Shown: in pieces, positions 34,021 to 42,489 of the stretch
Numbering within the stretch: position 1 is the stretch's first letter
Layout: every line of letters begins with the position of its first letter
From: Streptomyces cyaneus
GTDB lineage: Bacteria; Actinomycetota; Actinomycetes; Streptomycetales; Streptomycetaceae
Assembly: GCF_004028635.1 (NCBI RefSeq)
Contig: NZ_RQJW01000020.1
Coordinates: 62,001 to 126,000 of the forward strand
DNA: 64,000 bases
Direction: 5' to 3'
Translations under genes and position numbers: made by a program
The notes under the pieces: generated by a model
Database searches by the model: none
Told to the model about the DNA's origin: nothing
The model's input: the letters and a program-made list of their open reading frames with translations, nothing else

Positions 34021-35902
34021 GGGAGACGTCCCCTTCCGGGAGAGTGATCGTGGGCTTCGGCACGCGACGGGTCTCGGTGCCGAGGTAGTAGTCCGTGTAC
34101 GTCGACTGCAGGTAGCCCCGTACGGTCCAGCCGAGGCGGTACTCGGGGTTCTGGGCGAGGGTGTACAGGCGCGTCCTCGTGGGCTCGGTGGTGGTGTAGA
34201 GGCGTAGTGCGGTGTGGTCGGCGGTCTCGGCGAGGATCTCCTCGCGCCAGTCGCCGAGGATGTCGCCGTAGAACGGGGTCGCGTTGCGGGGACCCGACAC
34301 GACACCCGAGGGCTCGAAGATCTTCGCGCTGGTCTGGGTCGCCGGGTCCCACTTCTCGACGTGCGTGTAGTCGAGGAGCTCTGACGCCTTGTCACCGTCC
34401 CACCAGATACGGAAGTTGACGCTGGGGGTGGTCGTGGAGACCTTGCCGTCCTGGACGTTGTAGACGCCCGCGCCCGGTGCGGTGACGTCGGCGGTGGAGG
34501 TCCAGTACTCGTAGCCGGGGTGGTTCGGGTCGATGTCGCCGGTGCTGCCGCGGCCGACGTCGATGTCGGTGTCGTTCTCCCAGTCGGCGGGGTGCCGGCC
34601 GGTCACCAGGCGCTCGCCCGTGTCGGCGTCGTAGTAGTACCAGGGGAACTTCGGTACGACTCCCAGCTCCGCCTGCTGGATCGCGAAGCCCTCCAGGCCG
34701 GGGCGGTCGGGGTCGAGGTCGGCGATGTGGAAGCGGTCCCCGTGTCCGGCGCCGTCGACGACGTAACGCAGGGTGCCGTCGCTGTTGACGACGTAGTTGC
34801 CGTCGGCGATCTCGTCCGTGCCGTCCTGGTCGACGTCGACCGTGCGGATCTGGTGGAAGCTGGTCGCGCCGCTGTCGGCGGGCACGACGTACTTCCAACG
34901 GCGGGTCAGGTCGGTCCCGTTGAAGTCCCAGGTCTGGAAGAGGATGCGGAAGGCTCCGCGCCGGGCGCCGACACGCGTGACCAGCTTCGTGACGAGGCTG
35001 GGGTGTGCGCCGTCGAGGTGGGCGATGCCGAAGTGGCCGCCGGACGGGCCGTCGGTCGCGAAGTCGTCGGGTACGGGCTGCCGGGTGCGCTCGGTGCCGG
35101 TCGCGCCGTCGATCACGGAGACGAACTGGTTCGCGGGCGAGGCGGCGGTGACCTTCGAACCGTCGGCGAAGGTGGTGCCGTCGGCGGTGTGCACCAGCAC
35201 CTCGGCCCTGCCGTCGCCGTCGAGGTCGTACACCGTGACGTTGTCGTCGTTGCGGTAGCCGCCGATCGCCGTCGAACCGCTGATCGCGGCGGGCGCGGGG
35301 TCGTTGGCGCCGTTGCCGCCCACCTGCGTGTACGAGCCGGGGCCGAGGTCGACTCGCCAGAGCCGCTCGCCGGTGAGGGTGTACGCCTCCAGCAGATCGG
35401 GCTTGTCGCGGGTCTGCGAGAGGCGGCTGACGACGAGTTCGTAGCGTCCGTCGCCGTCGAGGTCGCCGGGCCAGGCGTGCTGCACGGTGTAGCCGTCGGC
35501 GGCGGCGAGCGGGATCTCGGCGTAGCCCTGCCCGAGGTCGAGAGCGGCCGGGCTCGGCTGTTGCTCACGTCCGCCCACGATCGCGCGCACGGTGTACGTG
35601 CCCGTGCCGGGGGTGTTGTCCTGGTAGGTCGTCGACTTGGTCACCGGGGCGCGGTTCAGTCGCCGCCCGTTCTTGTACACGTTGAAGGCGATGGCGTCGC
35701 CGTACCGCGCGTACTCGGTGCCGAGGAGTCGCCAGCTGAGGAAGGTTCCCCCGCCGGAGGGGACGGCGACCAGGCCGCGGTCCAGGTTCTCCACGATCCG
35801 GTGCGGTTTCTCCACGGAGTGGCCGGCGGGCGCGGAGAACAGGCCGGCCAGCAGGGTCGCGGCGGCGACGGCGCCGATTCTTCGGCGTCGGTCGAGGTTC
35901 AC
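34004..35902 (-). CDS. Rhamnogalacturonan lyase, polysaccharide lyase family 11
   Basis: A 632-residue secreted lyase that cleaves the rhamnogalacturonan I backbone of pectin. A short signal peptide (RRRRIGAVAAATLLAGLFSA) leads to an FN3-like N-terminal domain (to about 125) and an eight-bladed propeller with calcium loops of the DxDGDGR type (DLDGDGRYEL, DLDGDGRAEV, DVDQDGTDEI). The length and blocks such as HIADLDPDRPGLEGF and WDFNGTDLTRRWKY match YesW/YesX of Bacillus. The gene overlaps both neighbours, forming a three-gene pectin-degradation unit. Confidence 0.93.
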   Translation of the reverse strand: MNLDRRRRIGAVAAATLLAGLFSAPAGHSVEKPHRIVENLDRGLVAVPSGGGTFLSWRLLGTEYARYGDAIAFNVYKNGRRLNRAPVTKSTTYQDNTPGTGTYTVRAIVGGREQQPSPAALDLGQGYAEIPLAAADGYTVQHAWPGDLDGDGRYELVVSRLSQTRDKPDLLEAYTLTGERLWRVDLGPGSYTQVGGNGANDPAPAAISGSTAIGGYRNDDNVTVYDLDGDGRAEVLVHTADGTTFADGSKVTAASPANQFVSVIDGATGTERTRQPVPDDFATDGPSGGHFGIAHLDGAHPSLVTKLVTRVGARRGAFRILFQTWDFNGTDLTRRWKYVVPADSGATSFHQIRTVDVDQDGTDEIADGNYVVNSDGTLRYVVDGAGHGDRFHIADLDPDRPGLEGFAIQQAELGVVPKFPWYYYDADTGERLVTGRHPADWENDTDIDVGRGSTGDIDPNHPGYEYWTSTADVTAPGAGVYNVQDGKVSTTTPSVNFRIWWDGDKASELLDYTHVEKWDPATQTSAKIFEPSGVVSGPRNATPFYGDILGDWREEILAETADHTALRLYTTTEPTRTRLYTLAQNPEYRLGWTVRGYLQSTYTDYYLGTETRRVPKPTITLPEGDVSHDDHA

Positions 35903-36963
35903 TGGAGCTCCTTTGCGAGCAGGGCGATCAGTCGGTCGGCCACCTTGCGATGGCCTCGGGTGCTGGGGTGGACGGTGCCGTTGAAGTCCCCGTCCGCCGG
36001 GGAGAGCCAGTCGGTCGTGTCGACGAACTCGGTGCGCGGGTCGGCGAGTTCACCGACCACGGCGGCGATGTCGTCGGCGTGTGCGCCGTTGAACGGGCGC
36101 AGCGCGAGGATGCCGGCGTGCGGCGCGGCGGCCCGCAGTTTGTCGAGGTAGGCGCGGTAGGCGACCTGGAATTCGTCCGAGCCGTACGCCGCGTCGTTGG
36201 TGCCCTGGTTCACCACGATCACGTCGGCCCGGCGGTCTGGCTCGGCCCAGGAGTCCGCGTGGTTCCAGCCGTACGCGTCCGGCGCGGCCGGCACTCCCCC
36301 GTTGCCGGTCTGGATCACGCCCTGGCGACCGAAGCCGACCTGGGTGAGCGAGGCGCGCAGGGCGTCGGCGACCAGCGTGGGGTAGGCCGCCGTACCGTCG
36401 GCGCAGTCGGAGGTGTTCACCTCGCACAGAGCCATGACGCCCTGCGTGATGGAGTCGCCGTAGAAGGCCAACTTCCGGTGGCTGCGGGCGGGTTGATGCA
36501 GCAGGCGCCCGCCGTAGTCGAGCCGTAGTCCGGTCAGGACGACCCCCGTCTCCAGTGGCGGAGTCCAGCGGTTCGCCCGGGAGAAGACGTCCTTGACGGA
36601 GATCTCGACCGAGTGGGGTCCCCGGCCGGCAGCCGTGATCTCCAGATCGCTCCGGTCGACCGCGTGCAGTCGCTTCGGCCCGCCGTCGACCGACACGTAG
36701 ATCTGTGCGGGGACGGTGATCGAGGCGACGTCGAAGAGGGCGTGGACGCTGCCGCCGGTGAAGCGGAAGCGCAGCCGGGAGCCCGAGTTGACGGTGGTGG
36801 CCGCCTCGGCGGTCCGGCCCCAGTGCCCCTCGTAGGCGAGACGCCGGTCGTCAGGCCGTACGACGTTCGGCTCAGCGGACGCGAAAGCGGGCTGCGGAGC
36901 GCCGAGGAGCAGCCCGACCGCCACCGCAGCGGCCAAGGGCATACGTCTGTCGACGTCGGACAC
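35899..36963 (-). CDS. Secreted SGNH esterase, carbohydrate-esterase 2-like, of the pectin operon
   Basis: A 354-residue exported esterase with a signal peptide (MPLAAAVAVGLLLGAPQPAF), an N-terminal jelly-roll domain (about 35-155) and an SGNH catalytic domain (about 160-350) with the nucleophile in FYGDSITQGV, Asn in VVNQGTNDAAYG and the Asp/His pair in FNGTVHPSTRGHRK. The layout resembles CE2 acetyl esterases, suiting removal of acetyl groups from pectin before lyase attack. The GTG at 36963 (VSDVDRRMPL) has a GGAGGT site 4 nt upstream; an ATG twelve nt earlier is the alternative. It overlaps the PL11 start by 4 nt. Confidence 0.88.
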   Translation of the reverse strand: MSDVDRRMPLAAAVAVGLLLGAPQPAFASAEPNVVRPDDRRLAYEGHWGRTAEAATTVNSGSRLRFRFTGGSVHALFDVASITVPAQIYVSVDGGPKRLHAVDRSDLEITAAGRGPHSVEISVKDVFSRANRWTPPLETGVVLTGLRLDYGGRLLHQPARSHRKLAFYGDSITQGVMALCEVNTSDCADGTAAYPTLVADALRASLTQVGFGRQGVIQTGNGGVPAAPDAYGWNHADSWAEPDRRADVIVVNQGTNDAAYGSDEFQVAYRAYLDKLRAAAPHAGILALRPFNGAHADDIAAVVGELADPRTEFVDTTDWLSPADGDFNGTVHPSTRGHRKVADRLIALLAKELQ

Positions 36964-36982
36964 GTGGACCTCCATGAGCCAC

Positions 36983-36996
36983 AGAAAGCGCTTGCA
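36983..36996. promoter_or_regulatory. Putative LacI-family operator upstream of the pectin operon
   Basis: AGAAAGCGCTTGCA contains the perfect palindrome AAGCGCTT (36986-36993). LacI/GalR repressors typically bind such sites, with a central CG and flanking AAGC/GCTT half-sites. It lies about 20 nt upstream of the esterase GTG, where it would block transcription or its start. No LacI-type gene is visible in the window. Confidence 0.6.
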
Positions 36997-37104
36997 TCGG
37001 CATGGAGATCACTGTGTCCTCACCCTCCCCTCACTGTCGACACCTTGGACACCCCTGCCACAAGACCGCAATGGAGCGATCATGAACGAGCAAAGCCGCA
37101 CACA

Positions 37105-37142
37105 CCGAAGGCCGGACCCGGGGATCGGGGTCCGGCCTTCGG
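37105..37142 (-). terminator. Strong hairpin after the M23 peptidase gene
   Basis: CCGAAGGCCGGACCC (starting 37105) pairs with GGGTCCGGCCTTCGG (ending 37142) with an 8-nt loop, a 15-bp stem. It lies about 80 nt after the stop of the M23 gene and in front of the pectin operon, so it separates the two transcripts. Confidence 0.85.
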
Positions 37143-37159
37143 TTGCGTGTCAGGCAGGT

Positions 37160-37214
37160 GGTTCTGAGGAACCGGCAGACGGTTCCGAGGAACCGGCAGG
37201 TGGTTCCGAGGAAA
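37160..37214. repeat. 21-bp tandem repeat, about 2.6 copies
   Basis: Units GGTTCTGAGGAACCGGCAGA(C) at 37160, GGTTCCGAGGAACCGGCAGG(T) at 37181 and a partial third at 37202. GGTTCCGAGGAACC is itself a partial palindrome. It lies between the M23 stop and its terminator, so it would be transcribed in the 3' untranslated region. Confidence 0.75.
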
Positions 37215-37221
37215 GGGGTCG

Positions 37222-38169
37222 TCAGCCGACCGGGATGCCCTTCGAACGGAGGTAGGCGACCGGGTCCACGTCCGAGCCGTAGTCCGGCGTGGTGCGGATC
37301 TCGAAGTGCAGGTGCGGTCCGGTCACATTGCCGGTCGCGCCGGAGAGGCCGAGCTGCTGGCCCGCGGTCACGGCCTGGCCGGCCGAGACGGAGAGCGACG
37401 ACAGGTGGGCGTACTGGGCGTAGTAGCCGTCGGCGAGCTGGATGACGACCTGGTTGCCGTAAGCGCCGCCCCAGCCCGCGGAGACGACCGTGCCCGCACC
37501 CACGGCCTTCAGCGCGGTACCGGTCGGGGTCACGAAGTCCACACCGGTGTGGTAGCCGCTGGACCACATGCTGCCCGCCACCTTGTAGGCGGTGCTGACG
37601 GCGGCACCGGCGACCGGGGCGGAGAAGCCACTCGCGGTGCTGGTGGTCTCAGCACTCCGGTCGGCCGTGGTGGTCTTCTTCGACGCGGAGGACTCCGTGG
37701 CGGACTTCGCGGCGGACGAGCCCTTGGAGGGAGCCGAAGAGGAGGAAGAGGAGGAAGACGACGAGGACTTGGGGGCACTCGCCGTGGCCTTCTTGCCGAT
37801 CGTGAGCTTCAGACCGGGGTGGATCAGCGACGGGTCCTCGCCGACGGCCTCGCGGTTGTCGGCGTAGAGCTTCTTCCAGCCACCGCTGACGTTCTGCTCG
37901 TCGGCGATCTTCGAGAGGTAATCACCGACCCTCACCGAATAGGTCCGCACGCCCGTCTTCTTCTCGGCGGCCTTCTTCTCGACCGCCTTCTTCTCGGCGG
38001 CCGGAAGGGACTGAACGGCCTTTTCCGAAACGGACTGCGAGGGAGCGGCGTGGGCGCCCGTGGCCCCGATGAGCGGGAGGGCGAGAGCGGCGCCACCGGT
38101 TCCGGCGACGGCGATGGAGCGGGTGAAACGCTGGGACTTCGGGCGGCGGTGCTTACCCTTCGCGGGCAT
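37222..38169 (-). CDS. LysM and M23 (LytM) domain cell-wall endopeptidase
   Basis: A 315-residue secreted peptidoglycan hydrolase. A basic n-region and signal peptide (to about residue 42) are followed by a LysM domain (about 75-125, YSVRVGDYLSKIADEQ) and a Ser/Lys-rich linker with an 11-Ser run. The M23 zinc endopeptidase domain (about 190-310) has the motifs HTGVDF and HLHFE, with HLSSLSV between. It probably cleaves peptide cross-links during growth, germination or sporulation. It is controlled by a ydaO-type riboswitch in its leader, a known arrangement for actinobacterial wall hydrolases. Confidence 0.95.
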   Translation of the reverse strand: MPAKGKHRRPKSQRFTRSIAVAGTGGAALALPLIGATGAHAAPSQSVSEKAVQSLPAAEKKAVEKKAAEKKTGVRTYSVRVGDYLSKIADEQNVSGGWKKLYADNREAVGEDPSLIHPGLKLTIGKKATASAPKSSSSSSSSSSSAPSKGSSAAKSATESSASKKTTTADRSAETTSTASGFSAPVAGAAVSTAYKVAGSMWSSGYHTGVDFVTPTGTALKAVGAGTVVSAGWGGAYGNQVVIQLADGYYAQYAHLSSLSVSAGQAVTAGQQLGLSGATGNVTGPHLHFEIRTTPDYGSDVDPVAYLRSKGIPVG

Positions 38170-38184
38170 GGCGAATTCCTCTCC

Positions 38185-38330
38185 GTCGCCTGCGAGGTGA
38201 GCTGTCGGGTGCGGGCTGGAGATGCCCGGCCGCGCCGAAACGCGGCTTTACCCCTAGCCGTTCCGGAGACCGGAACAGGCGGTTGTACCTGTGGGTCCCC
38301 CGCTCCTGCCGTGGTCGGGTGAGTTTGCGC
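38185..38330 (-). promoter_or_regulatory. ydaO/yuaA-type (c-di-AMP) riboswitch
   Basis: The minus-strand leader of the M23 gene has the class signatures in order. A GGAGCGGGGGACCCA block starts near 38308. A variable stem (TTCCGGTCTCCGGAA) and GGGGTAAAGCCGCG follow. It closes with CACCCGACAGCTCACCTCGC (about 38212-38192) and AGGCG. These match the conserved GAGCGGGGGA and ACCCGACAGCTAACCTCG elements of the ydaO class, which binds cyclic di-AMP and usually lowers expression. It ends about 20 nt before the ATG at 38169, so it may act by premature termination or by hiding the ribosome site. Confidence 0.88.
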
Positions 38331-38638
38331 GGGCTCCGGGCGGCGGCAGGATTGGGCGTCCGTCCGGATTGGTGGCGAACGTAAGCGAGGAAGACGCAAA
38401 GGAACAAGTGAGAGGTTCCGTCCGAATGCGTTCCTGTTGATCCCTTGTGGGAATTACCGGTCACCCTCCGTGGATTATCCGCGCGTCGCCCGACCCAAAA
38501 GCCCTTGAAAAGCACGTGAATTACGTGAACATGACGGGCGACGCACGGTCACGAATATGACGCTCCTCACGTGGCACCGCTCCAGCTTCCTTTACCCCAG
38601 AGCGAGTTGGAATTAAGGCGCCAATTCGGACAGAACTC
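38331..38638. other. Promoter-side gap between riboswitch and alpha-galactosidase stop
   Basis: About 300 nt. It is more AT-rich than its surroundings between 38400 and 38640. It should hold the promoter of the riboswitch-controlled transcript on the minus strand. Two CACGTGA/TACGTGA-like words occur near 38512-38530. I see no gene or clear terminator for the alpha-galactosidase. Confidence 0.4.
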
Positions 38639-40708
38639 CTAGATGCGACGCAGACGGATAACCGTCGCATCAAGGTCGCCACGCAGACCGGTACGCAGTC
38701 CGTGATGCACCAGTACGGCACCTCGGTGAATTTCGCCCGTTTCAAGGCATTCGTACGATGCTGTCGGGTCGAGGGCACGCAGCCGCAGCGCCGGGACGGG
38801 CTCGCCGTAGCTCTGCGCCTGGAGCCAGGCCAGGACGACCGTCTCGCCTCCGAGCGAGTACTGCACCGCGCTCAGCCCGCCCCGCGGAGGGCGCAGCCGA
38901 TAGAGATCGCCGCGCTGAACCACCGGCCGGATCTCCTTGTAGAGCGCCACCCATTTCCCGGCCTCGGCGAGCTCGTCCTCGCTCCAGCGGGTGAGGTCAC
39001 CGCCGACGCCGAGCACTCCCGCCATGGCACTGACGAAGCGGAAGCGCAGCGAGCTGGCGCGGTGGTTGAGCATGGCGTTCGGGCTGTCGGTGACCCAGGC
39101 CGCCATGACCCGGGCCGGGTGGAGCTGGCTGAAGCCGTGCTGGATGGAGAGCCGGTCGAGGGGGTCGGTGTTGTCCGAGGTCCACACCTGGTCCGTGCGG
39201 CTCAGTACGCCGAGGTCGATCCGTCCACCGCCGCCCGAGCAGGACTCGAAGGCGACGCCCGGGTGAGCGGCCCGCAGCCGGTCCAGCAGGCCGTACAGCG
39301 CGCGCACGTGGTCGACCCACAGGCGCTGCGGGTACGGCTCACCGGGCCAGCCGGCGTCGGTGAAGCAGCGGTTGAAGTCCCACTTCACATAGTCGATCGG
39401 TGCGCTGGAGAGGAGCCCGTCGAGCTGCTCCCAGAGGTACTCCTGGACGTCGTCGCGCGCGAGGTTCAATACGAGCTGATTGCGGAATTCCGTCCGCTTT
39501 CGTCCCGTTTGATGCTGCACCCAGTCCGGGTGGGCCCGGTACAGCTCGCTGTCCGGATTGACCATTTCCGGTTCGACCCAGATACCGAACTGCATGCCGA
39601 GCGCGTGCACGTACTCGGCCAGCGGCTTGAGGCCGGACGAGAAGCGGTCGGGGTTGGGTGTCCAGTCGCCGAGCCCGGCGCGGTCGCTGGTGCGCGTCCC
39701 GAACCAGCCGTCGTCGACCACGAACAGCTCGACACCGATGGCCGCCGCCCGCCGCGCGAGCACACTCTGCTGCTCCTCGGAGATGTCGAACTCCGTCGCC
39801 TCCCAGGAGTTGAACAGCACCGGCCGGTCCCGGTCGGCGTCCGGGATCACGTACGCGCGCTGGTACCCGTGCCAGGCCCGGCTCGCCCCGCCGAAGCCAC
39901 CGTCGCTCCACAGCCCGGCGAAGACGGGCGTCACGAAGGACTCCCCCGCCGCCAGCCGCAACAGCCCCGAGTCGTCGTACCCGGCGCCGCCGGTGATCTG
40001 CACGCGCGCGTCCGGGAGTTGGGCCACGGCGATGCGCCAGGACCCGGACCAGCCGAGGGCGCAGCCGTAGACCTCGCCGCGCTCCTCGGTGGCGTCCGTG
40101 TCGAGCGCGACCCACGGCAGGTGCTGGTGGCCGGTGTGCCCGCGTCGGCTGCCGATGACCTTCTCACCGTAGGTGAGGGGGGATCGCGCGAGCCGGGACT
40201 CGGCGCCCCAGCGGCCGTGCAGCTGGGACAGCCGCCACTCCTCCCGGTCGGGCAGCGTCCAGGTGGCGGAGTCGGCGCGCAGCAGCTCCAGGGCGGGCCC
40301 CTGATTCTCCAGGGTCACCCAGCGCTCCACGACGTCCCCGCGCATCCGGTAGTGCAGGGTGACGTTCAGCCCGCCGTCACGAAAGCGCAGCCGCAGCTCG
40401 TCGCCCTCGGTCTCGTACCGCTCGAAACCCCACTCGGTGCCGCGCCGCTCCTCGGTGCGCACGGACAGGGCGGGCCGCACGAAGCGGGGGCCGCCCTCGA
40501 CCGGGTACTCCTCGCGTCCGTCGAGCGGGGACTCGAAGGGCCAGTACTCCGGCAGCGGGCGTACGGCGAGTGCCTCGGCGTCGGCGAGCGCGATCCGTGG
40601 CCCCCAGTGGAGGTGCAGGAGTTCGTCACCCTCGGTCAGATGGACGGCGTAACTGCTGGTCGGGCCGGTGAGGAGCCACGTACGGCCGTTGTCGGAGATC
40701 TCCAGCAT
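38639..40708 (-). CDS. Alpha-galactosidase, glycoside hydrolase family 36
   Basis: A 689-residue intracellular GH36 enzyme that removes terminal alpha-galactose from melibiose, raffinose or galactomannan oligosaccharides. An N-terminal beta-supersandwich (to about 290) precedes the (beta/alpha)8 barrel. The barrel has the nucleophile Asp444 in DYVKWDFNR and the acid/base Asp512 in WTSDNTDPLDR, with FNSWEA and VDDGWFG upstream. There is no signal peptide. The ATG at 40708 has GAGGG five nt upstream. No sugar transporter lies beside it. Confidence 0.95.
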   Translation of the reverse strand: MLEISDNGRTWLLTGPTSSYAVHLTEGDELLHLHWGPRIALADAEALAVRPLPEYWPFESPLDGREEYPVEGGPRFVRPALSVRTEERRGTEWGFERYETEGDELRLRFRDGGLNVTLHYRMRGDVVERWVTLENQGPALELLRADSATWTLPDREEWRLSQLHGRWGAESRLARSPLTYGEKVIGSRRGHTGHQHLPWVALDTDATEERGEVYGCALGWSGSWRIAVAQLPDARVQITGGAGYDDSGLLRLAAGESFVTPVFAGLWSDGGFGGASRAWHGYQRAYVIPDADRDRPVLFNSWEATEFDISEEQQSVLARRAAAIGVELFVVDDGWFGTRTSDRAGLGDWTPNPDRFSSGLKPLAEYVHALGMQFGIWVEPEMVNPDSELYRAHPDWVQHQTGRKRTEFRNQLVLNLARDDVQEYLWEQLDGLLSSAPIDYVKWDFNRCFTDAGWPGEPYPQRLWVDHVRALYGLLDRLRAAHPGVAFESCSGGGGRIDLGVLSRTDQVWTSDNTDPLDRLSIQHGFSQLHPARVMAAWVTDSPNAMLNHRASSLRFRFVSAMAGVLGVGGDLTRWSEDELAEAGKWVALYKEIRPVVQRGDLYRLRPPRGGLSAVQYSLGGETVVLAWLQAQSYGEPVPALRLRALDPTASYECLETGEIHRGAVLVHHGLRTGLRGDLDATVIRLRRI

Positions 40709-40887
40709 CAAGCCCTCACAGAGACGAACAGGTGCGATCAAGTACCAACATCATCATGGGCTGTGGGGCCCCGAGGCAACGCCTGTGGACAACTCATTGG
40801 GCCAGGTATCCATGTCGTATGGTCGAGAGCGCACCCCGTCGGCCGCACGCCGAGCCGCGTCGGCGGGGCCGACTGGGAGGAGCCCCC

Positions 40888-41685
40888 GTGACGCAGCAGA
40901 TCCCGTCGACCGAGCCCGAACTGGCCGGAGTTCGCAACTTCCGCGATGTGGGCGGACTGCCGACCGTGGACGGACGGCGGGTGCGGCACGGAGTGCTGTT
41001 CCGCAGCGGCCACCTCGCGCACGCGACCGAGGAGGACGCCGCCTTCCTCGACTCCCTGGGGCTGCACACGATCTTCGACTTCCGCAACGCGGCGGACCAG
41101 AAGCTCGAAGGGCCGGACGTCGAGCTTTCGGGCGTGCGCAATGTGAACCTGCCGCTGTCCGATCCCGCCGACGGCGCGGAGTTCTGGAAGATGGTCCGGG
41201 ACGGCGACATCGACCAGCTCCGGGAGATCCTGGCGGACGGCAAGGCCGCGGGCCGGATGATCACCTCCTACCGCACGATCATCAAGGAGCGCACCGCCGA
41301 GCACTCCCAGGTGCTGCACGCGCTCGCCGAGGACAGCGTCCCCGCCCTGATGCACTGCGCGGCCGGCAAGGACCGCGCCGGCCTGTCCATCGCCGTGACA
41401 CTGCTCGCCCTCGGCGTCGAGCGCGAGGCGATCCTCACCGACTACCTGGAGTCCAACGCCAAGCACCGCCGCTACAAGGTGCACCGCAGCAGCAGCTCCG
41501 TTTCGGCGTACTCCCCCGAGGTCATGGAGCTGCTCAGCCCGCTCTTCGACGCGCGCGCCGAGTATCTGACGGCCGCCTTCGAGACGATCGAGGAGACGTG
41601 GGGCGGCGTCGACACCTACCTGGAGCAGGCGCTGGGGGTCACCCCGGAGATCCGGGAGCGACTGCGGGACCGGCTGCTCGACTGA
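40888..41685 (+). CDS. Tyrosine-protein phosphatase, Ptp3/DSP type
   Basis: A 265-residue phosphatase with the P-loop LMHCAAGKDRAGL (Cys157, Arg163), where the AGKDR form is shared by lipid-acting and tyrosine phosphatases such as mycobacterial PtpB. GVRNFRDVGGLPT near residue 14 and LFRSGHLA near 37 are family hallmarks. GGGAGGAG precedes the GTG start. The substrate, phosphotyrosine or phosphoinositide, is undecided. The gene is divergent from the alpha-galactosidase. Confidence 0.93.
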   Translation: MTQQIPSTEPELAGVRNFRDVGGLPTVDGRRVRHGVLFRSGHLAHATEEDAAFLDSLGLHTIFDFRNAADQKLEGPDVELSGVRNVNLPLSDPADGAEFWKMVRDGDIDQLREILADGKAAGRMITSYRTIIKERTAEHSQVLHALAEDSVPALMHCAAGKDRAGLSIAVTLLALGVEREAILTDYLESNAKHRRYKVHRSSSSVSAYSPEVMELLSPLFDARAEYLTAAFETIEETWGGVDTYLEQALGVTPEIRERLRDRLLD

Positions 41686-41722
41686 CGCGCCGCGCGGCGG
41701 CCACCGCGCGCCCCGGGCGTGC

Positions 41723-41842
41723 CTACTTCGCTCCCACCTCGAACAGCAGGTAGATGAAGGCCGCGAAGACGTGCCCCACCGCGATGTAGATGATGAGCCG
41801 CACCCACAGGGCGCGCGGGAACTTCTCCTCCATGTCACTCAT
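41723..41842 (-). CDS. Small membrane protein, 39 residues (DUF6126 type)
   Basis: A short gene encoding MSDMEEKFPRALWVRLIIYI and then AVGHVFAAFIYLLFEVGAK: an acidic/basic N-terminus followed by one long transmembrane helix. Its ATG overlaps the TGA of the XRE-cupin regulator (ATGA), strong evidence that it is translated. I recall such 35-45 residue proteins beside XRE-cupin regulators in Streptomyces under DUF6126. Function is unknown; it could anchor or modulate a membrane transporter. Confidence 0.85.
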   Translation of the reverse strand: MSDMEEKFPRALWVRLIIYIAVGHVFAAFIYLLFEVGAK

Positions 41843-42477
41843 GGCGTCTCTCCGGGGGTGGGGCCCAGGCACAGCGTTGCCGTGGGGCTCTGCAACAGGG
41901 TGTGGACGAAGAGAAGCTCGACCCCGCCCTGGTCCTGGGCGGCGATGCGGTGCGGGGTCAGCGAGTCGAAGTGCGCGCTGTCGCCGGGCGCGAGCCGGTG
42001 CGTGGTGTCCCCGAGCTGCAGCCGCAGCCGCCCCTCGAGTACATGGAGCCACTCCTCGCCGGGGTGCACTCGCACGATGTCGCCCTGCGCGCCGTACGGC
42101 ACGTGGACGCGCAGGGCCTGCATCCCACGCCCGGGCGCGCCTGCCTGCCAGTACGTCCAGCCGCCGGCCGTGGTCGGCTCCATGTCGGCGGCGCGGACGA
42201 CGGCGTCCCGGTCGGCGACCGTCTCGCCGAGCAGCTCGGAGACGGTCGTACCGTAGATACGCGCGAGCGCGAGCAGCATCGGCAGCGAGGGCTGGCGCTG
42301 CCCGGTCTCCAGGCGGGAGAGGTGGGCGGGCGACAGCCCGGCGGTACGGGCTGCGGCCTCCAGCGTGAGGGAGGCGCGGCGGCGCAGCGCACGGAGCTGG
42401 GGCGCGACGACGGGAAGGGCCTGCGGCCCGGTCGAATCGGCCTCCGGCTCGATCTCGGGAGAGCTCATGCTCCCCAT
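41839..42477 (-). CDS. XRE-family regulator with cupin domain
   Basis: A 212-residue regulator with an HTH domain (about 26-82, AARTAGLSPAHLSRLETGQR) and a cupin (about 135-208, HPGEEWLHVLEGRLRL and HRLAPGDSAHFDS). It is co-translated with the small membrane protein gene. Two palindromes directly upstream probably serve as its own operators. The ATG at 42477 was taken; an ATG three codons further in is possible. Confidence 0.92.
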   Translation of the reverse strand: MGSMSSPEIEPEADSTGPQALPVVAPQLRALRRRASLTLEAAARTAGLSPAHLSRLETGQRQPSLPMLLALARIYGTTVSELLGETVADRDAVVRAADMEPTTAGGWTYWQAGAPGRGMQALRVHVPYGAQGDIVRVHPGEEWLHVLEGRLRLQLGDTTHRLAPGDSAHFDSLTPHRIAAQDQGGVELLFVHTLLQSPTATLCLGPTPGETP

Positions 42478-42489
42478 TCAGCCGGAGGC

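Noticed and set aside
38521..38778. Minus-strand frame overlapping the 3' end of the alpha-galactosidase
   Set aside because: Out of frame with the GH36 gene and lacking its own start signals or homology.
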